DNA of 64,000 bases from Sphingomonas phyllosphaerae (GCF_029623345.1 NZ_JAPYKH010000001.1:355762-419761), one strand, 5' to 3'; positions 44,202 through 54,233 are shown, counted from the first letter of the stretch. Numbers and translations: made by a program. The notes: generated from the sequence alone by a model not told the origin.

Positions 44202-44331
44202 CCTTCCCGGCGCGGGGAGGGGGACCGCCGGCCGCAGGCCGGTGGTGGAGGAGGCGCTCGACGCAGCGCAGCGCCTGCGGAAGCCCCCCTCCACCATGCT
44301 GCGCATGGTCCCGCTCCCCGCATGGCGGGGA
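44202..44331. repeat. Dispersed complex repeat, family D
   Basis: Nested inverted repeats: GGTGGAGG-AGGCGCT pairs with AGCGCCT and CCTCCACC, and CGGGGAGG at the left matches CCGCTCCCCG at the right. It fills the tsf-pyrH gap (44118-44438), which has no gene. Confidence 0.65.
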
Positions 44332-44438
44332 CAATCTGGGAGCTCACCTCCCGTCTCCCCGACGGTGTCAACCCATTGCCAGCCGCGGACCCGCCGCCTA
44401 GGGTCCGCGCCGCTCCGCCCCCTGTACAACGAGACCCG

Positions 44439-45182
44439 ATGACCCAGCCCCGCTACAAACGCATCCTGCTGAAACTCTCCGGCGAAGTGCTGATGGGCGA
44501 GGGCGGTCTCGCGATCGATCCCGCCGTCACCGCGCGCGTGGCGGAGGAGATCGCGGATGTGAAGGCACAGGGCTATGAGCTGTGCATCGTCGTCGGCGGG
44601 GGCAATATTTTTCGTGGGCTTGCCGCCGCGGCGAAGGGCTTCGAGCGCGGCACCGCCGACTACATGGGCATGCTGGCGACGGTGATGAACGCGCTGGCGG
44701 TGCAGAACGCGCTGGAGCAAATCGGCGTCGACACGCGCGTCCAGTCGGCGATTCCGATGCAGTCGGTGTGCGAGCCCTTCATTCGTCGCCGCGCCGAGCG
44801 CCACCTCGAGAAGGGGCGTATCGTGATCTTTGCCGCCGGGGTGGGCTCGCCCTTCTTCACCACCGATTCGGGTGCAGCGCTGCGCGCCGCCGAGCTCAAT
44901 TGCGACGCGCTGTTCAAGGGCACTTCGGTCGATGGTGTATATAACGCCGATCCGAAGCAGGACCCGCAGGCGACCCGCTACGAGACGGTCAGCTACGACA
45001 TGGTACTGGCCAAGAACCTCAAGGTGATGGACGCCAGCGCGGTGGCGCTGTGCCGGGATTCGAACATTCCCATCGTCGTGTTCAACATCCGCGAGCACGG
45101 CAATTTCGCCGCCGTGCTGCGCGGCGAGGGCGTCTCGACGGTGGTGCAGAAGCAGATGGAGACGACCGATGCCCGCGTATGA
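44439..45182 (+). CDS. pyrH: UMP kinase
   Basis: Hexameric bacterial UMP kinase of the amino-acid kinase fold, 247 residues. [15 protein letters not shown] at the N-terminus, [32 protein letters not shown] and [18 protein letters not shown] are hallmark blocks. ATG 44439 gives the normal N-terminus MTQPRYKR. It overlaps frr by 14 bases. Confidence 0.96.
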   Translation: MTQPRYKRILLKLSGEVLMGEGGLAIDPAVTARVAEEIADVKAQGYELCIVVGGGNIFRGLAAAAKGFERGTADYMGMLATVMNALAVQNALEQIGVDTRVQSAIPMQSVCEPFIRRRAERHLEKGRIVIFAAGVGSPFFTTDSGAALRAAELNCDALFKGTSVDGVYNADPKQDPQATRYETVSYDMVLAKNLKVMDASAVALCRDSNIPIVVFNIREHGNFAAVLRGEGVSTVVQKQMETTDARV

Positions 45183-45726
45183 CAAGGCCGACCTCGAGCG
45201 CCGGATGCACGGCGCGGTGGAGTCGCTGAAGGGTGATCTCGGCGGACTGCGGACCGGACGCGCCTCGAGCTCGCTGCTCGATCCGGTGACGGTCGAAGTG
45301 TACGGCGCGCACATGCCGCTCAACCAGGTGGCGACGGTGTCGGTGCCGGAATCGCGCATGCTGTCGGTGCAGGTGTGGGACAAGACCAACGTCGGCCCGG
45401 TCGAGAAGGCGATCCGCTCCGCCGGGCTCGGCCTCAACCCGATCAACGACGGCCAGACGCTGCGCCTGCCGATCCCCGACCTCACCGAGGAGCGCCGCAA
45501 GGAGCTCGCCAAGCTCGCCGGCCAATATTCGGAGAAAGCCAAGATCGCGGTGCGCAACGTCCGCCGCGACGGCATGGACGCGCTCAAGACCGACGAGAAG
45601 AAGGGTGTGATCTCCGAGGACGAGCGCAAGCGGCTCGAGACCGAGGTGCAGAAGCTGACCGACGCGACGACCGCGGACATCGACTCGGTCACGGCCGCCA
45701 AGGAGAAGGAAATCCTCAACAAGTGA
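45169..45726 (+). CDS. frr: Ribosome recycling factor
   Basis: Splits post-termination ribosomes with EF-G. It has 185 residues, the exact family length. [61 protein letters not shown] blocks and the two long helices of domain I are seen. It starts within the end of pyrH. Confidence 0.97.
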   Translation: MPAYDKADLERRMHGAVESLKGDLGGLRTGRASSSLLDPVTVEVYGAHMPLNQVATVSVPESRMLSVQVWDKTNVGPVEKAIRSAGLGLNPINDGQTLRLPIPDLTEERRKELAKLAGQYSEKAKIAVRNVRRDGMDALKTDEKKGVISEDERKRLETEVQKLTDATTADIDSVTAAKEKEILNK

Positions 45727-45754
45727 CGTCGTGCGCGCCTGGGGGGGAGGGGTG

Positions 45755-46486
45755 ATGGCGACCGCCGCGATGCCGCGCGAGGTGCCGTCGGTGCTGCCGC
45801 GCCACGTCGCCATCATCATGGACGGCAACGGCCGCTGGGCGGCGCAACGCCACCTGCCGCGCGCCGCCGGGCATCGCGCCGGGGTTGAGGCGGTGCGCTC
45901 GGTCACGCGCGCCGCGCGCGCGATGGGGCTGGAGGCGCTGACGCTCTATGCCTTCTCCTCGGAGAATTGGCGCCGCCCGGAGGACGAGGTCGGCGCGCTG
46001 ATGAAGCTGTTGAAATTCTTTATCCGCAACGATCTGGCCGAGCTGGTCCGCGAGAATGTGCGGCTGCGCGTGCTCGGCGACTATCGCCGCTTCCCCGCCG
46101 ACGTGGTCGAGCTGGTCGACGACGCGCTGGCGCGCACCGCCGTCAACACCGGGCCGATCCTCGCGATCGCGCTCAACTATGGCGCGCAGGCCGAGCTGGT
46201 CGCTGCCGCCCGTCGCCTCGCCGAGCGTGCGGCGCGCGACGGGCTGGCGCCCGAGACGATCGATGCCGCGTCGATCGAGGCCGAGCTGGAGACGCGCGAC
46301 CTGCCGCCGCTCGACTTGCTGATCCGCACCTCGGGCGAGCAGCGTCTGTCCAATTTCCTGCTGTGGCAAGCGGCTTATGCCGAGTTGCTGTTCGTCGACA
46401 CGCTGTGGCCCGACTTCGATGCCGCCGCGCTTGCCGCCGCGCTTGACTCGTTCGGCAAGCGCCAGCGCCGCTACGGCGGCCTGTGA
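45755..46486 (+). CDS. uppS: Isoprenyl transferase (undecaprenyl diphosphate synthase)
   Basis: cis-Prenyltransferase that makes undecaprenyl diphosphate, the lipid carrier for peptidoglycan. It has 243 residues. Catalytic Asp23 is in IIMDGNGRWAAQRHLPRAAGH; YAFSSENWRRP and LIRTSGEQRLSNFLLWQ follow. ATG 45755 has GGGGGAGGGG ahead. It is followed by cdsA after 10 bases. Confidence 0.96.
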   Translation: MATAAMPREVPSVLPRHVAIIMDGNGRWAAQRHLPRAAGHRAGVEAVRSVTRAARAMGLEALTLYAFSSENWRRPEDEVGALMKLLKFFIRNDLAELVRENVRLRVLGDYRRFPADVVELVDDALARTAVNTGPILAIALNYGAQAELVAAARRLAERAARDGLAPETIDAASIEAELETRDLPPLDLLIRTSGEQRLSNFLLWQAAYAELLFVDTLWPDFDAAALAAALDSFGKRQRRYGGL

Positions 46487-46496
46487 CCCGCGCCGC

Positions 46497-47309
46497 ATGA
46501 CCGAGCCGACGCCCGACGCCAAGCTGCGTACCCCCTCCAATCTGCGGCTGCGGATGATCGCCAGCGTCGCGATGATCACGGTGGCGAGCGTCGCGCTGGT
46601 GCTGGGCGACATCGCCTTCTGGCTGCTCGCGGTGGTGATCGCGCTGTTCATGATGGCGGAATGGTCGGACCTGGAGAAGGTCTCGCCCAAGACGAAGCGG
46701 CTGGCGCAGTTCGCGCTGAGCGTGCCGCTGGCGACGATGGCGCCGGCGTGGCTGATCATCGAGCCGCGACCCTTCTTCACGCTCGGGCTGATCGCCGGGG
46801 CGGCCTTCTTCGTCGCGATCGTCACGCGGCTGCCTCAGCTCGCGCTCGGCGTGGTCTATTGCGGGCTGCCGGTGCTCGCGCTGGTGGTGCTGCGGCGGCA
46901 GGGCGAGGGGCTGCTCGAGTCGTTTTGGGCGATGTCGCTGGTATGGGCGTGCGACATCGGTGCCTTCTTCGCAGGTCGCTCGATCGGCGGCCCCAAATTG
47001 GCGCCGCGACTCAGCCCCAACAAGACCTGGGCCGGGCTGATCGGCGGCGCCGCGGCGGCGACGCTGCTCGGCGCGCTGCTGCACGCGGCGGCGGGACTGC
47101 CGCTGGTGCTGGCGCTCGCCTCGCCGCTCCTTGCCGTGCTGGCGCAGGCGGGCGACCTCTACGAGAGCTGGCTCAAGCGCCGCGCGGGTGTGAAGGACTC
47201 CGGCAACATCCTGCCGGGCCATGGTGGCGTGCTCGATCGGCTCGACGGACTGGTGCCGGTGGCACCCGTGGCGGCGTTGCTGGTCGTCTCGCTCGGCGCG
47301 TTCGGGTGA
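46497..47309 (+). CDS. cdsA: Phosphatidate cytidylyltransferase
   Basis: Makes CDP-diacylglycerol, the precursor used by pssA in this same window. It has 270 residues with about seven helices. The CDP-DAG synthase signature is at the C-terminus: SPNKTWAGLIGG, AQAGDLYESWLKRRAGVKDSGN-type residues, and ILPGHGGVLDRLDGL. The stop overlaps the dxr start (GTGA). Confidence 0.95.
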   Translation: MTEPTPDAKLRTPSNLRLRMIASVAMITVASVALVLGDIAFWLLAVVIALFMMAEWSDLEKVSPKTKRLAQFALSVPLATMAPAWLIIEPRPFFTLGLIAGAAFFVAIVTRLPQLALGVVYCGLPVLALVVLRRQGEGLLESFWAMSLVWACDIGAFFAGRSIGGPKLAPRLSPNKTWAGLIGGAAAATLLGALLHAAAGLPLVLALASPLLAVLAQAGDLYESWLKRRAGVKDSGNILPGHGGVLDRLDGLVPVAPVAALLVVSLGAFG

Positions 47310-48463
47310 GGACCGTCTCGATCCTGGGGGCGACCGGCTCGGTCGGCACCTCGACGCTCGACCTGATCGAGCGCGAGCCCGACCGCTTCCGCGTCGTCGC
47401 GCTGACCGCCAATTGCGACGTCGAGCGGCTCGCCGCGGCGGCGCGGCGTACCGGAGCCGAGCTGGCGGTGGTAGCGGACGAGGGCTGTCTGCCCGCGCTG
47501 CGCGAGGCGCTGTCCGGCACCGATACCGCGGTCGCCGGCGGCGCGCAGGCGGTGTGCGACGCCGCCGCGTCGGGCGCGGACTGGACGATGGGCGCAATCG
47601 TCGGCTGCGCCGGGCTGCGGCCGACGCTCGCCGCGATCGAGCGCGGCGGCACGGTGGTGCTGGCCAACAAGGAGCCTCTGGTCTCCGCGGGCGACATCAT
47701 CACCGCCGCCGCAGCGACGCACGGCGCGACGCTGCTGCCCGCGGACAGCGAGCATAATGCGGTGTTCCAGTGCCTCGATCCGACCCGCCCCGAGAGCGTG
47801 CGGCGGATCATCCTGACCGCGAGCGGCGGGCCGTTCCGCGACTGGACGCTCGACCAGATGGCGGCGGTGACGCCGGCGCAGGCGGTGGCGCACCCGAATT
47901 GGTCGATGGGGGCCAAGATCTCGGTCGACAGCGCGACGATGATGAACAAGGGTCTCGAGCTGATCGAGGCGGCGCGGCTGTTCCCGGTGCCGCCCGAGCG
48001 GATCGAGATCGTGATCCACCGCCAGTCGGTGATCCACTCGATGGTCGACTACGTCGACGGCTCGATGCTGGCGCAGCTCGGCCCCAGCGACATGCGCGTG
48101 CCGATCGCGCATTGTCTTGCCTGGCCCGAGCGGATGGCGACGCCGATGGCGCCGCTCGACCTCGTCAAGCTCGGGCGGCTCGACTTCGAGGCGCCCGACG
48201 CACTGCGCTTCCACGCGCTGACGCTGGCGCGCGACGCCGCCGAGGCGGGCGGGGCGCGGCCGGCGATCCTCAACGCCGCGAACGAGGTGGCGGTGGCCGC
48301 TTTCCTCGCCGGCGCGATCGGCTTTCTTGAAATCGCCGCAATCGTCGACGATACGCTACAACGCTACGACCCGGCCGCGCCGGAGACGCTCGACGCGGTG
48401 CTCGCGATCGACGCGGAGGCGCGGAGTAGGGCCGGTGAGCGCGTGAAGGATTGCGTCGCTTGA
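47306..48463 (+). CDS. dxr: 1-deoxy-D-xylulose 5-phosphate reductoisomerase
   Basis: Second step of the MEP isoprenoid pathway, feeding uppS. It has 385 residues. The NADPH site is VSILGATGSVGTSTLDLI; LANKEPLVSAGDII, SEHNAVFQCL, SATMMNKGLELIEA and LGPSDMRVPIAH are conserved. The start is GTG 47306, coupled to cdsA; no other start gives the N-terminal Rossmann strand. Confidence 0.96.
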   Translation: MRTVSILGATGSVGTSTLDLIEREPDRFRVVALTANCDVERLAAAARRTGAELAVVADEGCLPALREALSGTDTAVAGGAQAVCDAAASGADWTMGAIVGCAGLRPTLAAIERGGTVVLANKEPLVSAGDIITAAAATHGATLLPADSEHNAVFQCLDPTRPESVRRIILTASGGPFRDWTLDQMAAVTPAQAVAHPNWSMGAKISVDSATMMNKGLELIEAARLFPVPPERIEIVIHRQSVIHSMVDYVDGSMLAQLGPSDMRVPIAHCLAWPERMATPMAPLDLVKLGRLDFEAPDALRFHALTLARDAAEAGGARPAILNAANEVAVAAFLAGAIGFLEIAAIVDDTLQRYDPAAPETLDAVLAIDAEARSRAGERVKDCVA

Positions 48464-49593
48464 TCCAGACCCCTGGCGTATTGATCACCGCTCTGGCCTT
48501 TGTCCTGGTGATCGGGCCGCTCGTCTTCGTCCACGAAATGGGCCATTACCTCGCCGGACGTTGGTTCGGGGTGCATGCGGAGGCCTTTTCGATCGGCTTC
48601 GGGCGCGAGCTCGCCGGCTGGACCGATCGCCGCGGCACGCGGTGGAAGCTCGCCTGGCTCCCGCTCGGCGGGTACGTCCGCTTCGCCGGCGACATGAACC
48701 CGGCAAGCCAGCCCGGCCCCGAGTGGCTCGCCTTGCCCGCCGAGGAGCGCGCCCGCACCTTCCAGGCCAAGCCGGTGTGGCAGCGCGCGATCGTCGTCGC
48801 CGCCGGGCCGGTCGTCAATTTCGTGCTGGCGGTGCTGATCCTCGCCGGCTTCGCGCTGGCATACGGCGACGCGCGCACGCCTGCGGTGGTGGGCGAGGCG
48901 CTGCCCGGCACCGCCGCCGCGGCCGCCGGCCTGCGCGCGGGTGACCGGGTCACCGCGCTCGGCGGGCGCGGGATGGACACGTTCGAGGACATGGTTCGCT
49001 ACGTGAAGATCCGCGCCGGCGAGCGTGTCCGCGTCGATTATGTCCGGAGCGACCGCGCCGCCGCGGTGGAAGCGACGATCGGTACGCAATTGCAGCGCGA
49101 TCGCTTCGGCAACGAATATCGCGTCGGCCTGCTCGGCATCGCGCCGACCACGCCGGTCGTCACCGCAGTCGGCGTGTTCGAGGCACCGGTCGTCGCGGTG
49201 CGGCGCACCGGCCAGATCGTCGGGATGATGGTCGAGACGATCGGCCAGATCGTCACCGGGCGGCGCTCGGTCAAGGAACTGGGCGGGCCGCTCTCGATCG
49301 CGAAGGCCTCGGGCGAGCAGCTCACGCTCGGGCCGGACGCGTTCGTGTTCCTGATCGCGCTCGTTTCGATCAATCTCGGGTTCATCAATCTTTTGCCAGT
49401 GCCGATGCTGGATGGCGGTCACCTGCTCTTCTACGCGATCGAGGCGGTGCGGCGGAAACCGGCGCCGCCGCAGCTGGTCGAATGGGCGTTCCGCGGCGGG
49501 CTGGCCGCGGTGCTCGCGCTGATGCTGCTGGTGACCTTCAACGACCTCAGCAACCGCGGGCTGTGGCAGCAGCTGGCCGGCTTGATCGGGTGA
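48460..49593 (+). CDS. rseP: RIP metalloprotease RseP
   Basis: Site-2 intramembrane zinc protease of the envelope stress pathway. It has 377 residues. The zinc motif HEMGH is at 25-29 in the first helix; one PDZ domain is at about 120-200, and the third zinc ligand lies in PVPMLDGGHLLFY. The start is taken as TTG 48460, overlapping the dxr stop and 9 bases after GAAGGA; TTG 48451 is in frame but too close to that site. Confidence 0.94.
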   Translation: MIQTPGVLITALAFVLVIGPLVFVHEMGHYLAGRWFGVHAEAFSIGFGRELAGWTDRRGTRWKLAWLPLGGYVRFAGDMNPASQPGPEWLALPAEERARTFQAKPVWQRAIVVAAGPVVNFVLAVLILAGFALAYGDARTPAVVGEALPGTAAAAAGLRAGDRVTALGGRGMDTFEDMVRYVKIRAGERVRVDYVRSDRAAAVEATIGTQLQRDRFGNEYRVGLLGIAPTTPVVTAVGVFEAPVVAVRRTGQIVGMMVETIGQIVTGRRSVKELGGPLSIAKASGEQLTLGPDAFVFLIALVSINLGFINLLPVPMLDGGHLLFYAIEAVRRKPAPPQLVEWAFRGGLAAVLALMLLVTFNDLSNRGLWQQLAGLIG

Positions 49594-49654
49594 GCAAGGT
49601 AAGGCAGGGCGACGCTGCCCGCATGCGTGGCGGTTACTCTCGGGTGGGATTTAG

Positions 49655-52378
49655 GTGACGGTGCTGAACGTTTCAACTTCGCGGGCGCGTGCCTCGGCGA
49701 CCTTGCTGGGCTGCACGATGCTGGCCGGCGTGCCGCTCGCCGCCGCGGCGCAGACCCGTCCCGCGCCCGCCGCGAGTCCGGCGGCGCAGCCGCCCGCCGC
49801 GACGACCGCGCCCGCGCCGCAGGCCGCGCGCACGATCACCTCGCTGCGAGTCGAGGGTACGCAGCGGATCGAGCCCGAGACCGCGCTGAGCTACACCAAG
49901 CTGCGCCAGGGCCAGCCCTATACCAACGAGTCGCTCGATCAGGCGATCAAGGACCTGTACGCCAGCGACCTGTTCGCCGACGTGTTCATCGATGGTGCCG
50001 CGACCGGCAATATCGTGATCCGAGTGCGCGAGAACCCGATCATCAACCGCGTCATCTTCGAGGGCAACAAGCGCCTCAAGGAAGACAAGATCGGCAAGGA
50101 GGTCCGGCTCAAGCCGCGGCAGATCTTCACCCGCTCGGCAGTGCGCGCCGACGTCGCGCGGATCATCGAGCTGTACCGGCGCCAGGGCCGTTTTGCCGCG
50201 GCCGTGCAGCCCAAGATGGTCAGCCTCGACCAGAACCGCGTCGACGTGATCTTCGAGGTGAGCGAGGGGCCGAAGTCGAAGGTCCGCCAGATCAACATCC
50301 TCGGCAACAAGGTGTTCGACGACGGCAAGCTGCGCGCGCAGATGGCCACCAAGGAGGCGCGCTTCTTCCGCGTGCTCTCCTCGGGTACGTCCTACGACCA
50401 GGACCGGCTCGCCTATGACCAGCAGAAGCTGCGGCAATTCTACCTGACCGAGGGCTATGCCGACTTCCGCGTCACCTCGGCGGTGGCTGAGCTGACGCCC
50501 GACCGCAAGGACTTCATCATCACCTACGTGGTGGAGGAGGGCGAGCGCTACAAGTTCGGCGACGTCACTGTGGATAGCGACATTCGCGACTTCGACGGCA
50601 AGAAGATGGCGACCACGCTCGGTATCAAGAAGGGCGATTGGTACAACGCCAAACTGGTTGAGGACACGGTCGAGCATCTCAGCGAGACCGCCGGATTGTT
50701 CGGCTATGCCTTTACGGAGGTGCAGCCGGACTTCCAGCGCGACTCCGAAGCGCACACGATGTCGATCAACTTCCACATCGGCCAGGCGCAGCGCACCTAT
50801 GTCGAGCGGATCGACATCACCGGCAACACCCAGACGCAGGACAAGGTGGTGCGCCGCGAGGTCCGCCTCGCCGAAGGCGACGCCTTCAACAGCTTCCAGG
50901 TCAAGCGCTCGCAGGACCGTATCAACAGCCTGGGCTATTTCCAGGACAAGTTCGAGATCAAGCAGACGCCCGGTAGCGCCGCCGATCGCGTCGTGCTCGA
51001 GGCCAACGTCGAGGAGAAATCCACCGGCGAGCTCCAGCTCTCGGCGGGCTTCTCCAGCCTGGAGCGCTTCATCATCCAGGCCAACATCACGCAGAACAAT
51101 TTCCGCGGCAAGGGGCAGACGCTCCGCGCCGGCGTGAATTATTCGAGCTATTCGAAGTCGATCGAGCTGGGCTTCACCGAGCCCTACGTGTTCGACAAGA
51201 ATATCGCGCTGGGCGTGGACCTGTTCCGCCGCGACTATAACTCCTTCAACTTCTACGGCACCGATCGCCGCACGACCTACAGCCAGGTGTCGACCGGCTT
51301 CCAGATCCGCACCGGCGTGCCGCTGACCGAATATTGGCAGCTCGCCGGCCGCTATACCTTCTCCTACGACAAGGTCGGGCTGGACCAGAATTCCTTCTTC
51401 ACCAACGGTGCGTGCGACCCGCTCAAGGCCGGACGTTACCTGTGCGAGGCGCTGGGCAACCGGCTCACCTCGATGGTCGGCTACTCGCTGATCTACGACA
51501 GCCTCAACAGCCGCCTGCGCCCGACCGCGGGCCAGCGCTTCGTCTTCAGCCAGGACTTCGCCGGGCTGGGTGGCTCGGTCAAATACGTCCGCACCCGCGT
51601 CGAGGGATCGAAGTTCTGGAACGTCGGCGGCGGGTTCATCGCCTCGATCGTGGGCGAGGGCGGGTATATCCGCTCGCTCGAAAAGTCGCGCGGCGAGGGC
51701 GTCGACCGCGTCCGCATCACCGACCGCTTCTATCTCGGCGAGCCGCAGTTCCGCGGCTTCGACATCCGCGGCGTGGGGCCGCGCGTGAAGCGGCAATATT
51801 ACACCTCCGATGCCAATGGCGCGCAGGTGCTCGTTACCGACCGCGACCAGATCATCGACGACGCTCTCGGCGGCACGGCTTATTACCTTGGCCGCTTCGA
51901 GATCGAGATCCCGCTCGGTTCGGGCGCGCGCGAGCTCGGCTTGCGGCCGTCGATCTATGCTCAGGTCGGCAGCCTCTTCAACATCACGCGCCCGCTCCCG
52001 ACCGCGGTGTTCCCGACGACCACGGACGCCAACGGCAACACAGTCGTATTGCCGCTGCCGGTGTACAACGATGCCAAGCAACCGCTCTATTATTACACCA
52101 ATGCCGACGGTCTCAGCGTCTCCACCACCTGCGCCGCCGGCATCCCGGGCACCAACGGCGGCTGCAATGGCGTGGTGCCCAACACCGCGCAGATCGCGTC
52201 GCAGCCGTTCCAGGAGACGTTCCTCGGCGACTCGGCGCGGCCGCGGCTCTCGGTCGGCATCGGCGTCAACTGGAACTCGCCGTTCGGCCCGCTCCGCATC
52301 GATCTCGCCAAGGCGCTGCTAACCCAGCCCGGCGACGACAAGAAGCTCATCACCTTCAACGTAGGGACCCAGTTCTGA
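49655..52378 (+). CDS. bamA: Outer-membrane assembly factor BamA
   Basis: Core of the BAM complex that inserts beta-barrel proteins. It has 907 residues: a signal peptide (about 1-32, ending LAAAAQT), an Ala/Pro linker, five POTRA domains (from ITSLRVEGTQRIEPETALSY to about 440), and a 16-strand barrel. VRGF/Y-type motif is represented by FRGFDIRGVGPR, and the C-terminus NVGTQF ends in Phe. The start GTG 49655 or GTG 49661 is possible. The linker after the signal is longer than in E. coli. Confidence 0.96.
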   Translation: MTVLNVSTSRARASATLLGCTMLAGVPLAAAAQTRPAPAASPAAQPPAATTAPAPQAARTITSLRVEGTQRIEPETALSYTKLRQGQPYTNESLDQAIKDLYASDLFADVFIDGAATGNIVIRVRENPIINRVIFEGNKRLKEDKIGKEVRLKPRQIFTRSAVRADVARIIELYRRQGRFAAAVQPKMVSLDQNRVDVIFEVSEGPKSKVRQINILGNKVFDDGKLRAQMATKEARFFRVLSSGTSYDQDRLAYDQQKLRQFYLTEGYADFRVTSAVAELTPDRKDFIITYVVEEGERYKFGDVTVDSDIRDFDGKKMATTLGIKKGDWYNAKLVEDTVEHLSETAGLFGYAFTEVQPDFQRDSEAHTMSINFHIGQAQRTYVERIDITGNTQTQDKVVRREVRLAEGDAFNSFQVKRSQDRINSLGYFQDKFEIKQTPGSAADRVVLEANVEEKSTGELQLSAGFSSLERFIIQANITQNNFRGKGQTLRAGVNYSSYSKSIELGFTEPYVFDKNIALGVDLFRRDYNSFNFYGTDRRTTYSQVSTGFQIRTGVPLTEYWQLAGRYTFSYDKVGLDQNSFFTNGACDPLKAGRYLCEALGNRLTSMVGYSLIYDSLNSRLRPTAGQRFVFSQDFAGLGGSVKYVRTRVEGSKFWNVGGGFIASIVGEGGYIRSLEKSRGEGVDRVRITDRFYLGEPQFRGFDIRGVGPRVKRQYYTSDANGAQVLVTDRDQIIDDALGGTAYYLGRFEIEIPLGSGARELGLRPSIYAQVGSLFNITRPLPTAVFPTTTDANGNTVVLPLPVYNDAKQPLYYYTNADGLSVSTTCAAGIPGTNGGCNGVVPNTAQIASQPFQETFLGDSARPRLSVGIGVNWNSPFGPLRIDLAKALLTQPGDDKKLITFNVGTQF

Positions 52379-53034
52379 TGACCACCTTCAAGCACCTCCT
52401 GCTCGCCGCCGCGCTCGTCGCGCCGGCGGCGCTGACCGCCCCGGCTGCGACCGCGCAGGTCGGCGGCGTTGCCGTCGCCGATCCCGAGGCGGCTGTCGCC
52501 AATTCCAAGGCCTGGGCGACCGCGCGCACGCAGATCCAGACCCAGTATAAGGCGCAGCTCGACCAGGCGAACACGCGCCGTCAGGCGATCCAGACCGAGC
52601 TCCAGCCGCTCGTAGCGGCCTATCAGAAGGCCGCCGCCGCCCCCGGCGCGACCGAGGCCTCGCTGCGCACCCAGGCGCAGGCGATCCAGACCCGTGAGCA
52701 GACCGCCAACGCCGAGCTCCAGCGCCTCACCGCGCCCGCCTCGCGCGCGCAGTCCTACGCGATCGAGCAGATCTCGGCCAAGCTGCAGGACGCGGTGGGT
52801 GCCGCCGCGCGCGCCAAGAACGTCAGCCTGCTGCTGCGTCCGAACGCGGCGCTGTTCGCCAATCCGACCGCGGACATCACCTCGGCGATCACCGCCGAGC
52901 TCGACCGCACCGTGCCAACCGTCGGCATCACGCCGCCGGCCAATTGGCAGCCGGGCCAGCAGGACGGCGCCGCCGCTGGCGCACCGGCCGCGGCCGCGCC
53001 CGCGACCACCAATCGCACGCCGACCGGCCGATGA
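52378..53034 (+). CDS. skp: OmpH/Skp-family periplasmic chaperone
   Basis: A 218-residue exported protein with a signal peptide ([21 protein letters not shown]). The Skp core has [18 protein letters not shown], a long coiled-coil tentacle of Gln/Ala-rich helices, and [22 protein letters not shown]. The C-terminal 40 residues are Ala/Thr/Pro-rich and unusual. It carries unfolded outer-membrane proteins to BamA. The start shares a base with the bamA stop. Confidence 0.9.
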   Translation: MTTFKHLLLAAALVAPAALTAPAATAQVGGVAVADPEAAVANSKAWATARTQIQTQYKAQLDQANTRRQAIQTELQPLVAAYQKAAAAPGATEASLRTQAQAIQTREQTANAELQRLTAPASRAQSYAIEQISAKLQDAVGAAARAKNVSLLLRPNAALFANPTADITSAITAELDRTVPTVGITPPANWQPGQQDGAAAGAPAAAAPATTNRTPTGR

Positions 53035-53543
53035 GCGACGCCCCGCTCGGTCAGTCGCCCGGCGGGGCGGAGGGTGAGTCGGGCGGCCCGATCGGGCCGC
53101 TCGACGTCACCCGCGTGATGGCACTGCTGCCGCATCGCTACCCGATGCTCCTCGTCGACCGCGTCGAGACGCTGGTGCGCGACCGCTCGATCCGCGCCAC
53201 CAAGGCGGTGTCGATCAACGAGAGCTTCTTCCAGGGGCATTTCCCCGGTCGCCCGATCATGCCGGGCGTGCTGATCGTCGAGGCGCTGGCGCAGGCCGCT
53301 GGCGTGCTCGCGGTCGAGAGCCTCGGCCTGGCCGGCTCGGGCAAGCTGGTCTATTTCATGGCGATCGAGGGCGCGAAGTTCCGCAAGCCGGTAGAGCCGG
53401 GCGTGCTGCTCTCGCTCGAAGTCGAGTTCGTCCAGAAGCGTAGCGCGGTGTGCAAGTTCGCCGGCGTGGCGAAGATCGGCGGCGTGGTCGCCGCCGAAGC
53501 CAACTTCACCGCGATGATCGCCGACCCGCCCGCCGCGGCCTAG
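53031..53543 (+). CDS. fabZ: (3R)-hydroxyacyl-ACP dehydratase FabZ
   Basis: Hot-dog-fold dehydratase of fatty acid synthesis, 170 residues. [15 protein letters not shown], catalytic His in [14 protein letters not shown] and catalytic Glu in [13 protein letters not shown] are exact. A 20-residue Gly/Ser-rich N-terminal extension is present. Start ATG 53031 overlaps the skp stop (ATGA). The lpxD and lpxA genes often found between skp and fabZ are absent here. Confidence 0.95.
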   Translation: MSDAPLGQSPGGAEGESGGPIGPLDVTRVMALLPHRYPMLLVDRVETLVRDRSIRATKAVSINESFFQGHFPGRPIMPGVLIVEALAQAAGVLAVESLGLAGSGKLVYFMAIEGAKFRKPVEPGVLLSLEVEFVQKRSAVCKFAGVAKIGGVVAAEANFTAMIADPPAAA

Positions 53544-53560
53544 CCCCGGCCTGCCGTACT

Positions 53561-53589
53561 TTGACTTTGTCGCACGTGCGCTGTAGGGC
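53561..53589 (+). promoter_or_regulatory. Candidate rpmE promoter
   Basis: TTGACT, 17 bases, TAGGGC, about 54 bases before the rpmE start. Good -35, weak -10. Confidence 0.5.
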
Positions 53590-53642
53590 GCGCGGCTTGC
53601 TGTCCCAGGCTGGTCGGAACCAGCCATCTCAGGAGCGTGACC

Positions 53643-53873
53643 GTGAAGAAAGATGTCCACCCCGACTATCACATGATCAAGGTGCAGATGACCGACGGCA
53701 CCGTCTACGAGACTCGCTCCACCTGGGGCAAGGAAGGCGACGTGATGACGCTCGAGATCGATCCGCTCGCGCACCCGGCCTGGACCGGTGGCAAGGGGCA
53801 GATGCTCGACCAGGGTGGCCAGGTCGCGCGCTTCAACAAGCGCTTCGGCGGCGGGCTCACGCTGCGAAAGTAA
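53643..53873 (+). CDS. rpmE: 50S ribosomal protein L31
   Basis: A 76-residue L31 protein. [18 protein letters not shown] and [12 protein letters not shown] are the alphaproteobacterial form, in which the zinc cysteines of the C+ type are missing. GTG 53643 is preferred, seven bases after AGGAG; GTG 53637 is in frame but too near the ribosome site. Confidence 0.94.
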   Translation: MKKDVHPDYHMIKVQMTDGTVYETRSTWGKEGDVMTLEIDPLAHPAWTGGKGQMLDQGGQVARFNKRFGGGLTLRK

Positions 53874-53886
53874 ACCTGTTGTTAGG

Positions 53887-53912
53887 CATGGCGGCGTAGC
53901 TTCGCCGCCATG
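53887..53912 (+). promoter_or_regulatory. Hairpin including the PilZ start codon
   Basis: CATGGCGGCG-TAGCTT-CGCCGCCATG, a perfect 10-bp stem whose right arm contains the ATG at 53910. It may also serve as the rpmE terminator, though no T-run follows. Confidence 0.5.
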
Positions 53913-54233
53913 TTCGCCGCTGAATATGCCCCCGCCGAGCGCCGCGTCCGCCGCGGACGCCGCGCCCCCGTCGCCGTCTCGGCACCGGTCGAGCAGAGCG
54001 GCATGGCGCGGACCCTGTGCAAGGTCATGGACCTCTCGCTGCACGGCTGTCGGCTGCTGACCTTCTCCGCCATGGCACGCGACGAATCGATCTGGCTCAC
54101 GATCCCGGGGTTGGGTGTGGTCGCCGCGATCGTCGTCTGGGCTGACGATCTGGTGGCGGGCTGTCAGTTCCTGTCTCCACTGACCGACGAGACGTTTGAG
54201 TCGCTCGCCCTGCGCTACGGCCTGCCGCATTGA
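53910..54233 (+). CDS. PilZ-domain protein
   Basis: A 107-residue PilZ-like barrel. RRVRRGRRAPVAVSAPV has the arginine region, KVMDLSLHGCRLLTF is the DxSxxG motif, and VVWADDLVAGCQFLSPL ends the barrel. It is the third PilZ gene in the window. No ribosome site is visible, and its start codon is in a stem. The 3' end overlaps the convergent methyltransferase gene by 19 bases. Confidence 0.78.
   Translation: MFAAEYAPAERRVRRGRRAPVAVSAPVEQSGMARTLCKVMDLSLHGCRLLTFSAMARDESIWLTIPGLGVVAAIVVWADDLVAGCQFLSPLTDETFESLALRYGLPH

Noticed and set aside
49673..52081. 802-codon minus-strand open frame
   Set aside because: It is the antisense shadow of bamA, produced by high GC at third positions.
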